A stretch of DNA of 64,000 nt, taken from positions 3,771,625 through 3,835,624 of the forward strand of contig OX155972.1 of assembly GCA_944548615.1 (NCBI GenBank), given 5' to 3'. The first letter of the stretch is position 1. Each line of letters opens with the position of its first letter. Below are positions 30,686 to 42,205 of this stretch, piece by piece. The position numbers and the translations under genes were made by a program. The notes beneath the pieces were generated by a model. That model did not search any database and was not told the origin of the DNA. It worked only from the letters and a program-made list of their open reading frames with translations. This stretch comes from Micropterix aruncella (lineage: Eukaryota; Arthropoda; Insecta; Lepidoptera; Micropterigidae).

Positions 30686-31310
30686 AGATTCCGAACTTCA
30701 AACGCCCAAACGGCTCATAATTGAGGTTAGTTGTAGTAGTTATAAATAGCCTAGATAAATTGATCTTTCCAATGGTAAATACGTTATTGTTATAGGAGAG
30801 GTGGGCCCAGCGTCCATACATTTTGGCCCATTGTCCTTTCAAGTTTGTAAGTCCAATATTTCGAGATTAAAATAGTGCACTTTCGGTGGACCGATTTCAA
30901 CCACAAACTTTCGCCATGACCAAATAATACCTGTCTGCCAAATTTCAGCTCCATCGGATTAAGCGTTTGGGCACTATCGAAGAGGAATACATAGAGATAC
31001 TTCCGTATGGAAATGGTCTTAATTGTGATATTTCCGTCTTCATCTCAAAAAAAATAATTTCCCGTTCACAATACTTTCCGTTCTCATTAGTTACTGAGCC
31101 AGGATAGTAAAAAGTGGGGCAAAGTTGTTATACGACAATCTACCGTTTATCGTTTTACAAACCCAACAAGTAATGAGTGAAATCAGCGCGTATACGTGCT
31201 GAGTGAGGATCAAAGAACATTCCATGTTTGATGTCAGTCGCTCTAAACAACTAGCGACATTAATAGTAATTATAAAATCACACGTCGCGTTGGTATTGAT
31301 TATATAGCGT
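30686..31310. other. Sequence with no recognised gene
   Basis: A stretch near 30880-31000 (TGCCAAATTTCAGCTCCATC, then GGATTAAGCGTTTGGGCAC) resembles the motifs GCTGAAATTT and CCAGACGCTTAATCGGATTG of the repeat at 34831-35360. It may be a distant member of that family. Confidence 0.35.
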
Positions 31311-32793
31311 ACTAGCTGACCCGTGCCCACTTCGTTGGGCGGTAAACATTTTTACTTGAGATGAAATTATGAGTGTGGTTCGGTGAGTACTGAGTGCTAT
31401 GATTTATTTCCTGACCGCCAAAAGGAGGGTTATATATTTACTGCATATGTATGTATGAATTTGCATGCCAATTTGGCTATATTACCGGGTTTGAAATTAG
31501 CGAATGAAATGGTTATGATTGAATAAATTATGTTAATTTTAATTATATATATATACCATATTAGATGTAATGTTATTATTTGGTACCAAAATATATTGTC
31601 TTTCAGAAGTTCCAACCCGAGATACGGTCGCGGTTCCATACCTATATCGTATAATCTCTTTAACCATTTATGCAGTAAAAAGGAAATTATATGCAGTAAA
31701 AGGGAAATATCTTTTGTTTTAAACACTTGAGACGATAAACTTACTTATTTTGATAAGAATTCACAATTGTTGATAATAACGACTTAAATATTTTAACCTA
31801 ACGACTTAAATATTTTTTAAAATGTAAAAAACTACTTTTTGTGACTTAAATATAAAAGTTAGACATATGCTGCCAGTGATTTTTTTTGTAGGCATTGTCA
31901 AACTCTACAACTTTTCTCTAGAACTCAATCATATACCATCGTAAACGCAGAGTTAGTTAGAAACGTTTTCGTTCGACCGCTTATTCTCCGACTTACTTTG
32001 CAAATCCGACTACCACGAAAAAGTCTTTACATTTTTCGGATTAATATATAGCCTACATATGACACTCACAAATAATGTGGCTTTCTATTGGTAAAAGAAA
32101 TGCAGGTTGTAACAAGTAATCTCTGGATCTACTAAACCGATTTTGAAAATTCTTTTACCAATAGAAAGCCACGTTATTTGTGAGTGTCATAGGCTATATA
32201 TTAATCCGAAAAATGAAAAGACTTTTTCGTGGTAGTCGGATTTCCAAAGTAAGTCGGAAAAAACGGACGAACGAAAACGGCTCTAACTATAGAGAGATAT
32301 ATGATTAAGTTCTAGGGAAAAGTTGTAGAGCTTGATAATTCCTACAAAAAAAGGCAGCATATGTCTAACTTTTATATTTAAGTCACAAAAGGTAGTATTT
32401 TATATTAAAAAAATAATTTAAATCGTTAGGTCATGTTTATTGGTCATATTATCAACAATTATGAATTCTTATCAAAATAAGTGAATTTATCGTCTCAAGT
32501 GTTTAAAACAAAAGATTTTTCCCTTTGACTGCATATAATTTCCCTTTTACTGCATAAAGAGTAAAAAATAAAATACGCTCACAAATAAGACACTCACAAG
32601 AAGACACTCATAAATAACGGTATTATAGTCAAATTGGCATGCAAACATACATACATAATGCAGTAAAAATATAACCCTTCTTTTGGCAGTTAGGAAATAA
32701 ATCATAGCACTCAGTACTAATTGAGCCACACTCATAATTTCATCACAGGTAAAAAGTTTTACCGCCCAACGAAGTGGGCACGGGTCAGCTAGT
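31311..32793. mobile_element. 1.5-kb Helitron-like palindrome
   Basis: Both outer ends are the same Helitron-type 3' terminus in opposite orientation: ACTAGCTGACCCGTGCCCAC at the left and its complement ending GGGTCAGCTAGT at the right. A stem (GCCCAAC..GTGGGC) lies just inside CTAG, followed by T. The arms stay complementary for about 700 bp (for example GCAGTAAAAGGGAAA.. and TCGGATTAATATATAGCC..) up to a loop at about 32105-32150. It encodes nothing recognisable. Confidence 0.7.
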
Positions 32794-33267
32794 ATTATAT
32801 ATAACCAATGGTAATGGGTAGTGGTGATTGGAATCACTCGATGTGGACATCCGCCGAGTTCTTTCCGACGGACAGTATCATTTCCATGTGATGTAGGTTT
32901 TTTTATATGACTAGAAAACGATCACAATCAGTGGCGTGACCCCAGAGTTCGATACCATATTACAAGAGAGAATGACATCGAAGAAGAAGAATGTTAATAC
33001 GTTGAGTGTAGAAAATCACACTTCAAGCAGACAGAACAAAACGAAAATATAAAGTTGCGAGAGCGTTCTTATTTATATGATGGCACACGGATCAAACAGT
33101 GTTTCTTCAATAAATTTTTAAGCAAAAAAGACTTAAATCAATAGACGTTGTAAATAATTAAAACAATGATTTATAAATGAATTTATATTAATGAAATTAT
33201 TTTAATAATATTTACACAAGGATGTCAATTTTAATTTGTTACACAGTTGTTGTTGGCATTCTCATCT
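32794..33267. other. AT-rich sequence with no recognised gene
   Basis: No gene or repeat border supported. Confidence 0.4.
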
Positions 33268-34034
33268 GAGGGGTATAAAAGCAAAGGTGACTGTGTCCAC
33301 AAAATGAAAAAAAAAATGTTATCTATGCCATTTTGTTCAGCTTGTTTTTATCTTTACACTCATTTTAAGTTTCGTCGGCTAAAGTAACTCCGTCCCTTTA
33401 AAATCGACTAATAAACACGGCTTTAGGTGCAAATTCGCCCAAGTCCACAGCAAATGTATGTCACTGGGAAGCAAAAATACCACTGTCCGTTTTAGCCAAT
33501 CACGTTAGCTTCATTTGTTGTCATGTCAATACGACGACATCGCTCTTGTTGTGGCGGTTGTGCTCGTAGTTTTTTGCTTTTATTTATTACTTTTGTGGAA
33601 AAAATGGAAAAAACCGTGACTCCAGTGCCTTCCAGCGATGCTAGGAAACTTGGACGACATCCCGAACAGTGGAAACGTGCAAAGGAACGTGTAAAAAGGT
33701 TAGTTGAAAGTTCGTTTGTTTTCGTCAAAAAGTAGGGCTAAAAAGAACCACGTAGTATAATATACCATATTTTTTTTATTTTTGCGGAGCAAAAGTGACA
33801 CTGTCCTATATTTATTAGCAATAGTGACACTGTCCATTACTTTTTTTCAAAATTAGTTACATTTTTGTTAGCAATGGACTCCTATTATTTCCTCAAAATA
33901 TTACTGGCAATATACTGAAGATAAAAAAATATATTTTCCATAAAATATTATATCCAAACTTGCGTAGTACTAAAAGTGTGATTTTCTCGAAATCATCTTA
34001 AGTGGACACCGTCACCTTTGCTTTTATACCCCTC
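33268..34034 (+). mobile_element. Non-autonomous relative of the Sola-like transposon (767 bp)
   Basis: Terminal inverted repeats begin GAGGGGTATAAAAGCAAAGG and are mirrored at the right end (CCTTTGCTTTTATACCCCTC). Subterminal motifs AGTGACACTGTCC are repeated near 33789 and 33822, with variants near each end. Between them survives a short exon (33604-33698) resembling exon 1 of the intact element at 39719-42201. The rest of a transposase is absent. No target duplication is obvious. Confidence 0.65.
33604..33698 (+). pseudogene. Retained first exon of a Sola-like transposase
   Basis: The ATG at 33604 opens MEKTVTPVPSSDARKLGRHP and then a basic segment, ending at a donor AAG|GTTAGT. The intact element's first exon starts MEMDVTPVPSTSDT and ends at GAG|GTTAGT. 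The shared VTPVPS block, the basic tail and the matching donor suggest common descent, although the intron phases differ (2 here, 0 there). No downstream exon remains. Confidence 0.55.
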
Positions 34035-34149
34035 AATTTATTCTCTCCGTAGTCTTTATGTTATGTAATCGGCAGATATAAAAAAGGCGATAGATGGCAC
34101 TAATATTGTACCTAATGTTATTATTGTTATCATTGGATAAATAATGGGT

Positions 34150-34320
34150 TTTTAATAAACAATCAGTCCTTTATAAAAAAACATTAATCATCAATGTCAT
34201 AATAGACGGTTAAATAAATTGCCATTAGTTTCGCCGGACAAAGCTACCAGCGGCATCTACATGTCGCCGGCTCAGAAGGGTTTCGAAGACGTACTATGGC
34301 GTTGAGCAGTAGCGAATGGT
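34150..34320 (+). repeat. Dispersed repeat family 4, copy
   Basis: Shares AATCAGTCC.TTATA, GCCATTAGTTTCGCCGGA and GAAGACGTACTATGGCG with the copies near 13950, 14860 and 62690. Confidence 0.5.
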
Positions 34321-34324
34321 TTCG

Positions 34325-34760
34325 TGTAGCTTGGGCCATCGGATCCATTGTGTTTTTGGATCGGCCCAACTCACGATTCAGCTCCTATTCAGGAGTCTTC
34401 CCGTGTGAGGGACGGTAGGACTCTCGCGTCTCACGCCTCACGGCTGGCGAATCGGTTCCCTGGGGGATTTCCCTCCGGCGCTATTAAACGGTTTGCGCAC
34501 CGTGCGGCATCGGCCAATCGGTTGTGCACTCTAACTAGTTACGGAAGGGGTGTAGAGACTATGGAAATATACTATCTTTTAATCAGCGGGGGTGGATGTT
34601 GACCTGTCGTCGACGGTGCGTTGTGCCGCCCAACGAAAACGCTTACACGAAAATTTTCGTGTATAACTGGAACTGTTATCCACACGTTTGAATTAACATG
34701 ACGCGTAGCGGTGTTGGCGTTACGGTAGTTATCGTGTCGTAATGTAGAAATATAATGTTA
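34325..34760 (+). repeat. GC-rich repeat shared with the core of 7922-8825
   Basis: GCGCACCGTGCGGCATCGGC, then CAATCGGTTGTGCACTCTAA and GGAAGGGGTGT.GAG match about 8208-8270. Composition differs sharply from the flanks. It may be the 5' part of an unrecognised retroelement; no protein can be supported. Confidence 0.5.
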
Positions 34761-34830
34761 TTTCGAAATTATGTATAAAACCGTAATAACAAATAACAAA
34801 TGTAAGAATCGATCCAATATTTTTTTACTT

Positions 34831-35365
34831 TCCTGACGACCTATCGGAAAGGAAAGTATTGTGATCGCGCTAAAAAAAAATTTTGCGATGAAGATGGGAA
34901 TATATATTTTGAGACTCCCTGAGACGATTGAGACTATTTCCAGACCGATCTCTGTCTGTCTGTATGTCTGTATGTCTGTATGTCTGTATGTATGTATTCT
35001 TCCACGATAGCGCCCAGACGCTTAATCGGATTGAGCTGAAATTTGATATATAAGCTTCTGCTAACCGTCGGAGGAACCCATTAGTTTTTGGAGTCCCTAC
35101 GCCCTACGGTTGTGGTACCTCCCATACAAATTTGGGGTTCCCGGCGAAAAAATTGTTTCCGCGATAGCGCCCAGACGCTTAATCTGTCTAAGTTAAAATT
35201 TGGCATAGAAGCTTCTGTTAACCATCGGAAGAACCTATTAGTTTTTGGGGTACTTACGACCAACGTTTGGGGTACCTGCCATACAAATTTGGGGTACTAG
35301 AGTAAAAAATGTCGCTGTTTTTTCGCACCTCCCTGGATACTAGTCAGGAAAGTCTTGGGGTGACA
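34831..35365. repeat. Repeat with two direct sub-units and a TGTC/TGTA microsatellite
   Basis: Two direct units (about 35005-35150 and 35160-35310) share GATAGCGCCCAGACGCTTAA, GAAGCTTCTG.TAACC.TCG and CATACAAATTTGGGGT. A (TCTGTATG)n run lies at 34945-34995. The outer ends TTTCCTGACGACCTATCGGA and TACTAGTCAGGAAAG pair in part. Confidence 0.6.
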
Positions 35366-35487
35366 CAACCGATTTTTTTACAGTTTGCACACTCTAAAAT
35401 AAATATTGGTAAAATAAAAAATTAGTAAAATCAACATAAATTCAATATTAAGATTAATTTGAAATGTAACTAAAAAGAAACAAGTTT

Positions 35488-36135
35488 GTTTGTTTCAACT
35501 ATTTATTATGAAATTTAACAATGGGCGGGTTTATTATCATACGACAATCTCTTACAACCAACCCTACTATAAAGTGCTTATATGTATGTGTACGTGTAAC
35601 AATTGTGTTTAAGTGAGTGTCTTTTTAACACGATTATATTAGGTCGACCTGTATGTAACTATGTAATGGAATCTAAGGTAACTAATTTAACTATCTTTCA
35701 AGGATCGTAGCCCCATGAAAATTGGCAGCTGTTTGTAGTTCTGATGACAATACAATAATATGGTACTGTCGAACTGATCTGATGATAGAGTCGGAAGATA
35801 TGAACTGGAACTTCACGAGGGAACATCGTATCATAGCTGTGTTTGGACTTGTTAGAAAAGTCTTGGATTGAACTTTGACCACAATTAGGTTTCAAGGTCT
35901 GATGATGAAGCCGGAAGATAGGCACTGACATTCCATGATGGAATATCGTATCATAGCCGTGTGTATGTGAATATCGTATCATAGCGCAAAAGCGTGTTTT
36001 TATTGTTTTTTTTAACTATTAATTTATTATTATTGCATTCGCTCGACAGAATTAAAATGCGATTCCGTTAATTTTATCCCAACGGCAATGGTGACCCAGC
36101 CGGGAATCGAATCCGGAACCATGAAAGTAAGGAAT
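35488..36135 (-). mobile_element. tRNA-derived SINE, copy b, split by a repeat
   Basis: Left part 35488-35623 (tail and body, ATGGGCGGGTTTATTATCAT) and right part 36029-36135 (TTATTGCATTCGCTCGACAG, then GGTGACCCAGCCGGGAATCG) together equal the copy at 4065-4321. The break is filled by family 5. Confidence 0.8.
35624..36028. mobile_element. Repeat family 5, copy b
   Basis: Starts TTTTTAACACGATTATATTA and ends AAAGCGTGTTTTTATTG..AACTATTAATTTATTA. The surrounding SINE copy gives its approximate borders. Fewer core units than at 28408. Confidence 0.7.
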
Positions 36136-36937
36136 AATGTAAAGATATAAAAACATAAGTAATATCCCATTTACGTATTTTATATTTTTCTAGATTTTAA
36201 AAATAAATCATTTCCCTCCCGACTTGTAATTACTGTTTGAGAAACATGGCTCTTAGTGGAACATATCAACTTAACTGCTTGAAGTTAAACTTGTATCAAA
36301 CCTCTCCGCCGGACCGAGTTACCTTTCCGCGAACGGAGTTGCCAACTTATTTAATATAGAATATATCCGGCCGAAGGGTGACCTATCTTGATGTCAGCCT
36401 AACTCTCTCTGGATGCTCTATCAGATGACGGTGTTGACGTATCATTGTAATCGCACTATATAATATAATATTAATAATATGTATTCAAGAATATATTTAA
36501 ATAATATGTATGACAATAATATGTATACGTTATGGAACGTGTATTTACATAAAATTGTATTTACTTATATGACTCCCCCTTTCCCAATTCCCACCTCCTT
36601 TCATGTGAGCGTATTTTTCATAGAAAACTGTTAAGTGTTTAAATGATTAATATTTATGTGGAAACATGTTATTAGCATTATCTTTGAAACTTAATAATTT
36701 TGTACCCAATGTTTTGTAAAAGCTGTTTGTTTCCCAATAATAAAATAAAAATAAAAAAAATAAAATAAAATGCCATTTTCATACTTCGGTCTAAGCGGGC
36801 GATTCCTCATTACTTTTCCATTCGAAGTTGAAATATACTATCATAACAAAAACAATAAATAAAAAAGTCGATTGTAGAACCCGAGACTTTCCCGGCAAGA
36901 CTTCACAGAATCAACACCAAGTGGCATAGGAATATTA
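36136..36937. other. AT-rich sequence with no recognised gene
   Basis: Nothing supported apart from an A-rich run near 36740-36770. Confidence 0.4.
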
Positions 36938-37030
36938 TAAATAGGATAGAAACGAATTTACCGCGTGAAATTTGTAGCACCCGACTTTTCGGTGACGTCG
37001 CAGTCGCCGTTGTCTAGAGTAGACTGATCC
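36938..37030. repeat. Foldback repeat family 2, partial copy c
   Basis: ATTATAAATAGGATAGAAAC, then GTAGCACCCGACTTTTCGGT and CGCCGTTGTC: the left arm only of the family seen at 6797-6985. Confidence 0.6.
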
Positions 37031-37291
37031 TTCATCCTAGGTATTATTAAGCTATTTTCTAAAACTTGTCCAGTTGGTTTTCGGTTATGAATTATTCCTA
37101 AATTTGAGTTATTGTCCAAAAATAGCTTTAAGAGGGAAGTTTTTAAAAAGTTGCCTACAATCAAGGACTTTAGCTTCCTTATAAAGTTCATTAGTAGGAT
37201 GGAGATATAGTCTACGTAGAATAATTTTTAATATAAATTTATGTTTAGTTTAAATACGCATGTCCTGACCCCATCACCCCCCACCGCTGAC

Positions 37292-37900
37292 TTATTTTTA
37301 ACACGCTTTTATTAGGTCGACCTGTATGTAACTATGTAATGGAATATAAGGTAACCAACTTGACCATCTTCCAAGGATCGTAGCGTCATGAAAATTGGCA
37401 GCTGTATGTAGTTCTGATGACAATACAATAATATGGTACTGTCGAACTGATCTGATGATGGAGCCAAGGGCGGTCCCAGGGGGGGGGGGGTCAAGGGGGT
37501 CATGACCCCCCCCAAATCCTAAATATATGGCTTATAATAAGCTCCTTATGCAAATACACTTGTTTCCATAAATAAATTATTGTATAATAAATGGGAACTT
37601 TGTTTTATTTACAAACCGTTAAACCAATCTCATGGCCCATAACAGCGACCCCCCCCCCAAACCTTAAGCCCATAACTGTGACCCCCCCCCCAAAATGTAA
37701 GGCTAGGACCGCCCTTGGATGGAGCTGGAAGATATGAACTGGAACTTCATGATGGAACATTGTATCATAGCTGTATTTGGACTTGCTAGAAAAGTCTTGG
37801 AATGAACTTTGACCACGATTAGGTTTCAAGGTCTGATGATGTGGTTTTTACGTGCATTTATAAAAGCGTGTTTTTAGTGTTTTTTTAAACTATTAATTTA
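37292..37900. mobile_element. Repeat family 5, copy c
   Basis: Left end TTTTTAACACGCTTTTATTA, right end ATAAAAGCGTGTTTTTAGTG and AAACTATTAATTTATTA. A 253-bp hAT-like MITE is inserted at 37465-37717; without it this copy is about 350 bp. Confidence 0.7.
37465..37717. mobile_element. hAT-like MITE with perfect 8-bp TSD
   Basis: TIRs CAAGGGCGGTCC / GGACCGCCCTTG are flanked by an exact 8-bp duplication GATGGAGC (37457-37464 and 37718-37725). An 8-bp TSD and CA..TG ends mark hAT elements. The interior has long G and C runs at both ends and no ORF. Confidence 0.88.
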
Positions 37901-38068
37901 TTAAGGCTGTCTATTACTTTATTATAATTCGTCTAATGCTGTAAAGTCAGTTTTGCGATTTATATAAAAATACTAGCTGCGCCCAGCGGTTTCACCCGCG
38001 TGGTGATAGAAAATTGTGATAATGATGATAGAAAACCATAATAAATATATCTTTATAAATTATAGCCT

Positions 38069-39718
38069 ATGTGTTATTCTGATGTGTATTCCGCCTATGT
38101 GTTATTCCGATATTGTCCTGAAATTCGAACCATTCGATTATTCAAAAAAGGCAACTACACAGATATAAACGAAATAATTAACAGTCATGATTTTGATGCT
38201 CTCTTTATTGATATGGATGTAAATAAATGCGTGGAAATATTTTATTCAATTTTAAATAAAATTATCGTAGATCATATTCCTTCTAAAAAAATAAATAGCA
38301 ATGGCTACCCCGTATGGTATAGTAAACCTCTTATAAACGTAATTAAGGAGAAATCACTGTACCACCGCAAATGGAAAAAATATAAAAACCCATTAGACTA
38401 TGAATCCTTTTCCATCCTACGCGCTAGACAGAAAATTATTACGAAAAACTGCTTTAATCATTATATTGAAGCGACTCAGCAAAATATAAAAAACGATGCA
38501 AAATCTTTTTGGCGTTATGTCAAAACTCAACAGTCAAGTCCCGCTTTCCCACAGACTATGCATTATAATGATCTGTCCGCGAGTAACGTAAATGATATAG
38601 CCCAGTTATTTTCTAATTATTTCAACTCCGTCTATGAACATTCCCCAAATCAATGTGACTATGAAGCTGCGCTTTCCCATCATAATGATATGCCCATAAC
38701 AGATGTGAACATATCGGAAACTATGACGCTAGCTTATCTTTTAAAATTAGATGCCAGCAAAGGAGCAGGGTACGATAATATACCTGCCTTTTTCGTTAAA
38801 CATTGTGCTTACTCATTATCTAAACCTCTCAATATTATATATAAAAAATCTCTGCGAACAGGCACTGTACCCTCTCTATGGAAATATGCATTGGTAACAC
38901 CAATCTTCAAAAGCGGAGACAAGTCAAATGTATCAAATTACCGGCCTATCTCAAAATTATCCACATTTGCGAAGGTTTATGAAAAAATTATATGTGATTC
39001 TATCCTTACATACATTAAAAAACATATAAATAATGAACAGCATGGTTTCTTCCCGGGCAGGTCAGTCGATACTAATTTAGCTGTATTTACGGAGTATTTA
39101 AATAAGAATATGGACAATCGAATACAAATTGACACGGTGTATACGGATTTTGCCAAAGCATTCGACCTCGTAAATCATGACATATTATTAAAAAAGATTT
39201 ACTCTATTGGTATAAGAGGTGACCTTTACAGATGGCTAGTATCGTATATTAAAAATAGGTCGCATTGCATCTCCATCGGTTCTGTTATGTCACAATGTGA
39301 ATTGATACCTTCTGGTATCCAACAGGGATCACATTTAGGACCTATACTTTTTATTCTGTACGTTAGCGACATCGGTGAATGCTTCAAACATTCAAAATTC
39401 CTGATGTATGCAGATGACTTACAGATATATAAAATTATTAAATCTGAAAACGATTGTGTTCTCCTCCAGAAGGATCTCGACTCTTTGGAAATATATTGTA
39501 ACAAAAACAGGATAAAAATGAATGTAGCAAAATGTTTCCACATAAGCTTTACGCGACATAGAAACAAGATTAACTATTCATATCAGATCGATGACATTCC
39601 TATCGCGACGTACACTTCTATTAAGGACCTGGGTGTAGTTTTAGATGACAGATTAAGCTTTCGGGCTCATATTGCAGCTATTGCCGAAAAATCTAGTAGA
39701 ATGCTTGGCTTCATAATT
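38069..39718 (+). pseudogene. LINE reverse transcriptase, N-terminal part of the split ORF
   Basis: About 550 codons without a stop. The first 10-15 residues probably derive from the Helitron. The pre-RT region is followed by RT motifs NYRPISKLSTFAKVYEKI (290-307), EQHGFFPGRSVDTNL (323-337), YTDFAKAFDLVNHDIL (358-373), SGIQQGSHLGPILFIL (415-430) and catalytic YADD (447-450), then SIKDLGVVLDDRLSF. At 39718 the frame is broken by a DNA transposon; it resumes exactly in frame at 42206 once the insert and one AATT are removed. No other lesion is seen in this part, so the LINE was young when hit. Confidence 0.88.
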
Positions 39719-40004
39719 GAAGGGCTGAAATTCTAAAGGGTCTAAGTGCCAAAAAGTTAAAGTCGAGATATAACAAAAAAACTGAATAAAACAAACATTT
39801 TGTCGAAATTATTATTTATTTCAATTGAAATACAAAGAAAATTATATTCTTAGTCATGAGACTCCGCCGCCAACCTCTCACACCAACAAATATTTAAAGA
39901 AAAAGTATTAAAGTTCCAAAGTCCTGAAATGTCCTATGTAGGTAACTGAATAATAATAAAAAGGGTCTAAGTGACATGACAACAGTCCTTTAAAATGTGT
40001 ATTA

Positions 40005-41606
40005 TCAAGCTTCTGTTTTATTGATCAAATCATCATAAAATGGTTGGTGTTCAGCAGGTATATACGGCATCATCTGTTTTAGGTCAATTAGTTTTTCTTT
40101 TGATATGTTATTCTTGGCAGGCAATATTGGAAGTACCATATCCTTCAGTTGAGAGGGCATTTTTCCCTTTTTAAAAATGTTGATGGTGTCCCAAGGTATA
40201 GGATCATTGAAAGATTGCATTAAATCAACATATGGTAGCCGGTTTTTCTGGATTCTTATCCATGACACAGTTGATATTTTCAATTTTGTTGTATTCAGGA
40301 ACTCCGTGGAGGCTTCATTGAGGTCTTTAAAATCATGTTGGTCCAGTGTTATAGGTTCGAATGGGTTTTTGTGACACGATTCACGTATCATTTTTTCGAT
40401 ATCTGCAGGTTCATAGCATTTGACCACTTTTTTTCTCTGTTCTATCTGTGCAAAGTCACGATCACATGACATGAAAGAGTGGCCACTGACCAAGTATTTA
40501 TGATCTATGATATCGAACACGCCATTGGCAACTAAATAAATAAGAATAAATAACACCATCCGGTTTTTATTCTGGCCTATGCAGTTGTCGCTCCAAATTA
40601 CTATTTTTTTTTTTAAAGTATTGGCAGACATTATATTTAAAACCTTCAACAGTGAAGAACCAACTTCATTACCTCCTCTTCCGGCATATGATTCATTCCA
40701 GAGGCACATGTATGCTTTTTGGTTGTCAGCAATATGAACGCAAAGGTTGTAACACGAGAGCTGTCTGCTATAAAACATCTGACTATGAGTCAATGTCGGT
40801 ATAAAAATGACTTGTTGCATGTCCATAGCCATTGTCAACGTATCGCTCGTTGGGGATTGGGATTTTACCGAATCCGCTTTCATTGTATTTTGAGCACTTT
40901 CAGCTTTACGGTGATGGTTTTCTAGCTCGATAGCAGTATGAGTTTTTTGTCTTCCTTCAGAGCATTTCAGTTTAGCATGAAGAAGATCACACTTTGAACA
41001 GGTATCTGTTCGTGGGCGTCCAAACTTCAAATAGGGAAAATGCTTTTTGAAGGTTGTAAAGTAATATCTGTAGGTCACAGGCGAGTCTGGGTATTTTTCT
41101 TTGAATGCCAGGTATAAACGGTGAATATTAAGATCGGGGCTTAAATAATATTTTTGAGTTTCATGTCGACTGTAGTGACTTTCTTGAGAAGGGAAAGACT
41201 TAATATGATGCAGTACTATCTCGAAAATTTCAGCAGTGAATTTTCTGGGCTTGTTTCCGGATCCCCGCTTGTCTATGAAAATCACTTCTCCGCGCTTCTT
41301 TTTTTCCACCAAAGTCTGGACTTTCTTATGCGAAATGGCAAAAACAGCTTGAAAAGTCTGACGGCATACCTGGACATGGTTCCCAGTACCGTCTGGCAGA
41401 GTATAAGCTACTGATGTTTGTCTGCGACTGTCTACAGCGTTGGTGTATGTACCGTGTCGCCTTCTTCCAACTGGAGTTATTTGAATGAGCCCGAGAAGAT
41501 ATGTTCCTTGCTTAATAGCGTCTCCAATTCTATAGTATTCCATCATAAGGGTTTCTCTCCTCTCGTGTAAAATTTGCCCACAATGAAATTTACACTTGCA
41601 GGCAAC
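40005..41606 (-). CDS. Transposase (Sola-like), exon 2
   Basis: The acceptor TTATTTCAG|GTTGCC opens 533 codons to the stop at 40005. The start of this exon reads [18 protein letters not shown], a cysteine-rich block near the N-terminus, followed by [20 protein letters not shown], a probable zinc-binding pair. The candidate catalytic acids of a DDE-type fold are in [23 protein letters not shown] and [15 protein letters not shown], in the correct order. [20 protein letters not shown] and [13 protein letters not shown] lie between the first two. It is joined in phase 0 to exon 1 (41769-41927), giving about 586 residues. Proteins with these blocks are common in insect genomes as uncharacterised transposases. 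No inactivating mutation is visible. Confidence 0.8.
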   Translation of the reverse strand, partial: VACKCKFHCGQILHERRETLMMEYYRIGDAIKQGTYLLGLIQITPVGRRRHGTYTNAVDSRRQTSVAYTLPDGTGNHVQVCRQTFQAVFAISHKKVQTLVEKKKRGEVIFIDKRGSGNKPRKFTAEIFEIVLHHIKSFPSQESHYSRHETQKYYLSPDLNIHRLYLAFKEKYPDSPVTYRYYFTTFKKHFPYLKFGRPRTDTCSKCDLLHAKLKCSEGRQKTHTAIELENHHRKAESAQNTMKADSVKSQSPTSDTLTMAMDMQQVIFIPTLTHSQMFYSRQLSCYNLCVHIADNQKAYMCLWNESYAGRGGNEVGSSLLKVLNIMSANTLKKKIVIWSDNCIGQNKNRMVLFILIYLVANGVFDIIDHKYLVSGHSFMSCDRDFAQIEQRKKVVKCYEPADIEKMIRESCHKNPFEPITLDQHDFKDLNEASTEFLNTTKLKISTVSWIRIQKNRLPYVDLMQSFNDPIPWDTINIFKKGKMPSQLKDMVLPILPAKNNISKEKLIDLKQMMPYIPAEHQPFYDDLINKTEA

Positions 41607-41768
41607 CTGAAATAATAATATAGTTTTTAAATAGAAGCACATTATCCAGTGAATGAAAACCACCTTACATTATTTAATTACTAACAGACGAAACGTCGCG
41701 TATATTTGCCCAACGATGCTACGCAACTGTAAGTTATTAAATAATGATTATTAAAAAATAATACTAAC

Positions 41769-41927
41769 CTCTTTCAGCGTTTTCTTTGGAATTTTAATCT
41801 TTTTTGATGTTATATACTCCTCCCCGCACAAACGACGCTTCTTCCGTTGAATTTTCACATTCTCTTTCCGATTTTTCGCAACATGTGTGTCTGAAGTCGA
41901 AGGCACCGGCGTAACGTCCATCTCCAT
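41769..41927 (-). CDS. Transposase (Sola-like), exon 1
   Basis: The ATG at 41927 starts MEMDVTPVPSTSDT and runs through a strongly basic stretch (KIQRKKRRL, then TSKKIKIPKKTLKE), a likely nuclear-localisation or DNA-contact region. It ends at the donor GAG|GTTAGT (41768) in phase 0; the 162-nt intron ends at 41607. A second ATG lies two codons downstream. A sister exon with the same VTPVPS block is kept in the element at 33268-34034. Confidence 0.75.
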
Positions 41928-42205
41928 AAACTTGTTAATTGCCACTGAACGATAGAAAAGACGGCGCCGCCGCGTACCGGTCGCAGCTTGCGCCAGAGCA
42001 CACACACTCGCCTTTCCGATGCACACGCATAGTGGAACATAGACCCGCTCCTTGCTTTAACAGCTTGTGTGTAGTAGTGGGGCGGAGTTAGACACTTAGA
42101 CTCTTTTATACGACATTGGGCTTGGCACATTGATTGTATTTCCGTGAAAATATCGGTTTGAGATTTTTTGGCACTTAGACCCTTTAGAATTTCAGCCCTT
42201 CAATT

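Larger units (their letters stand above)
39719..42201 (-). mobile_element. Intact 2483-bp DNA transposon (tentatively Sola-like)
   Basis: Perfect terminal inverted repeats of 37 bp start GAAGGGCTGAAATTCTAAAG at both ends, and the 4-bp target AATT is duplicated at 39715-39718 and 42202-42205. A subterminal motif (A)AGGGTCTAAGTG recurs at 39961 and, inverted with changes, at 42091-42107: probable transposase binding sites. It contains one two-exon gene with no stops. A 4-bp A/T-rich TSD and this transposase type are compatible with the Sola superfamily, which I could not confirm. Confidence 0.85.
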
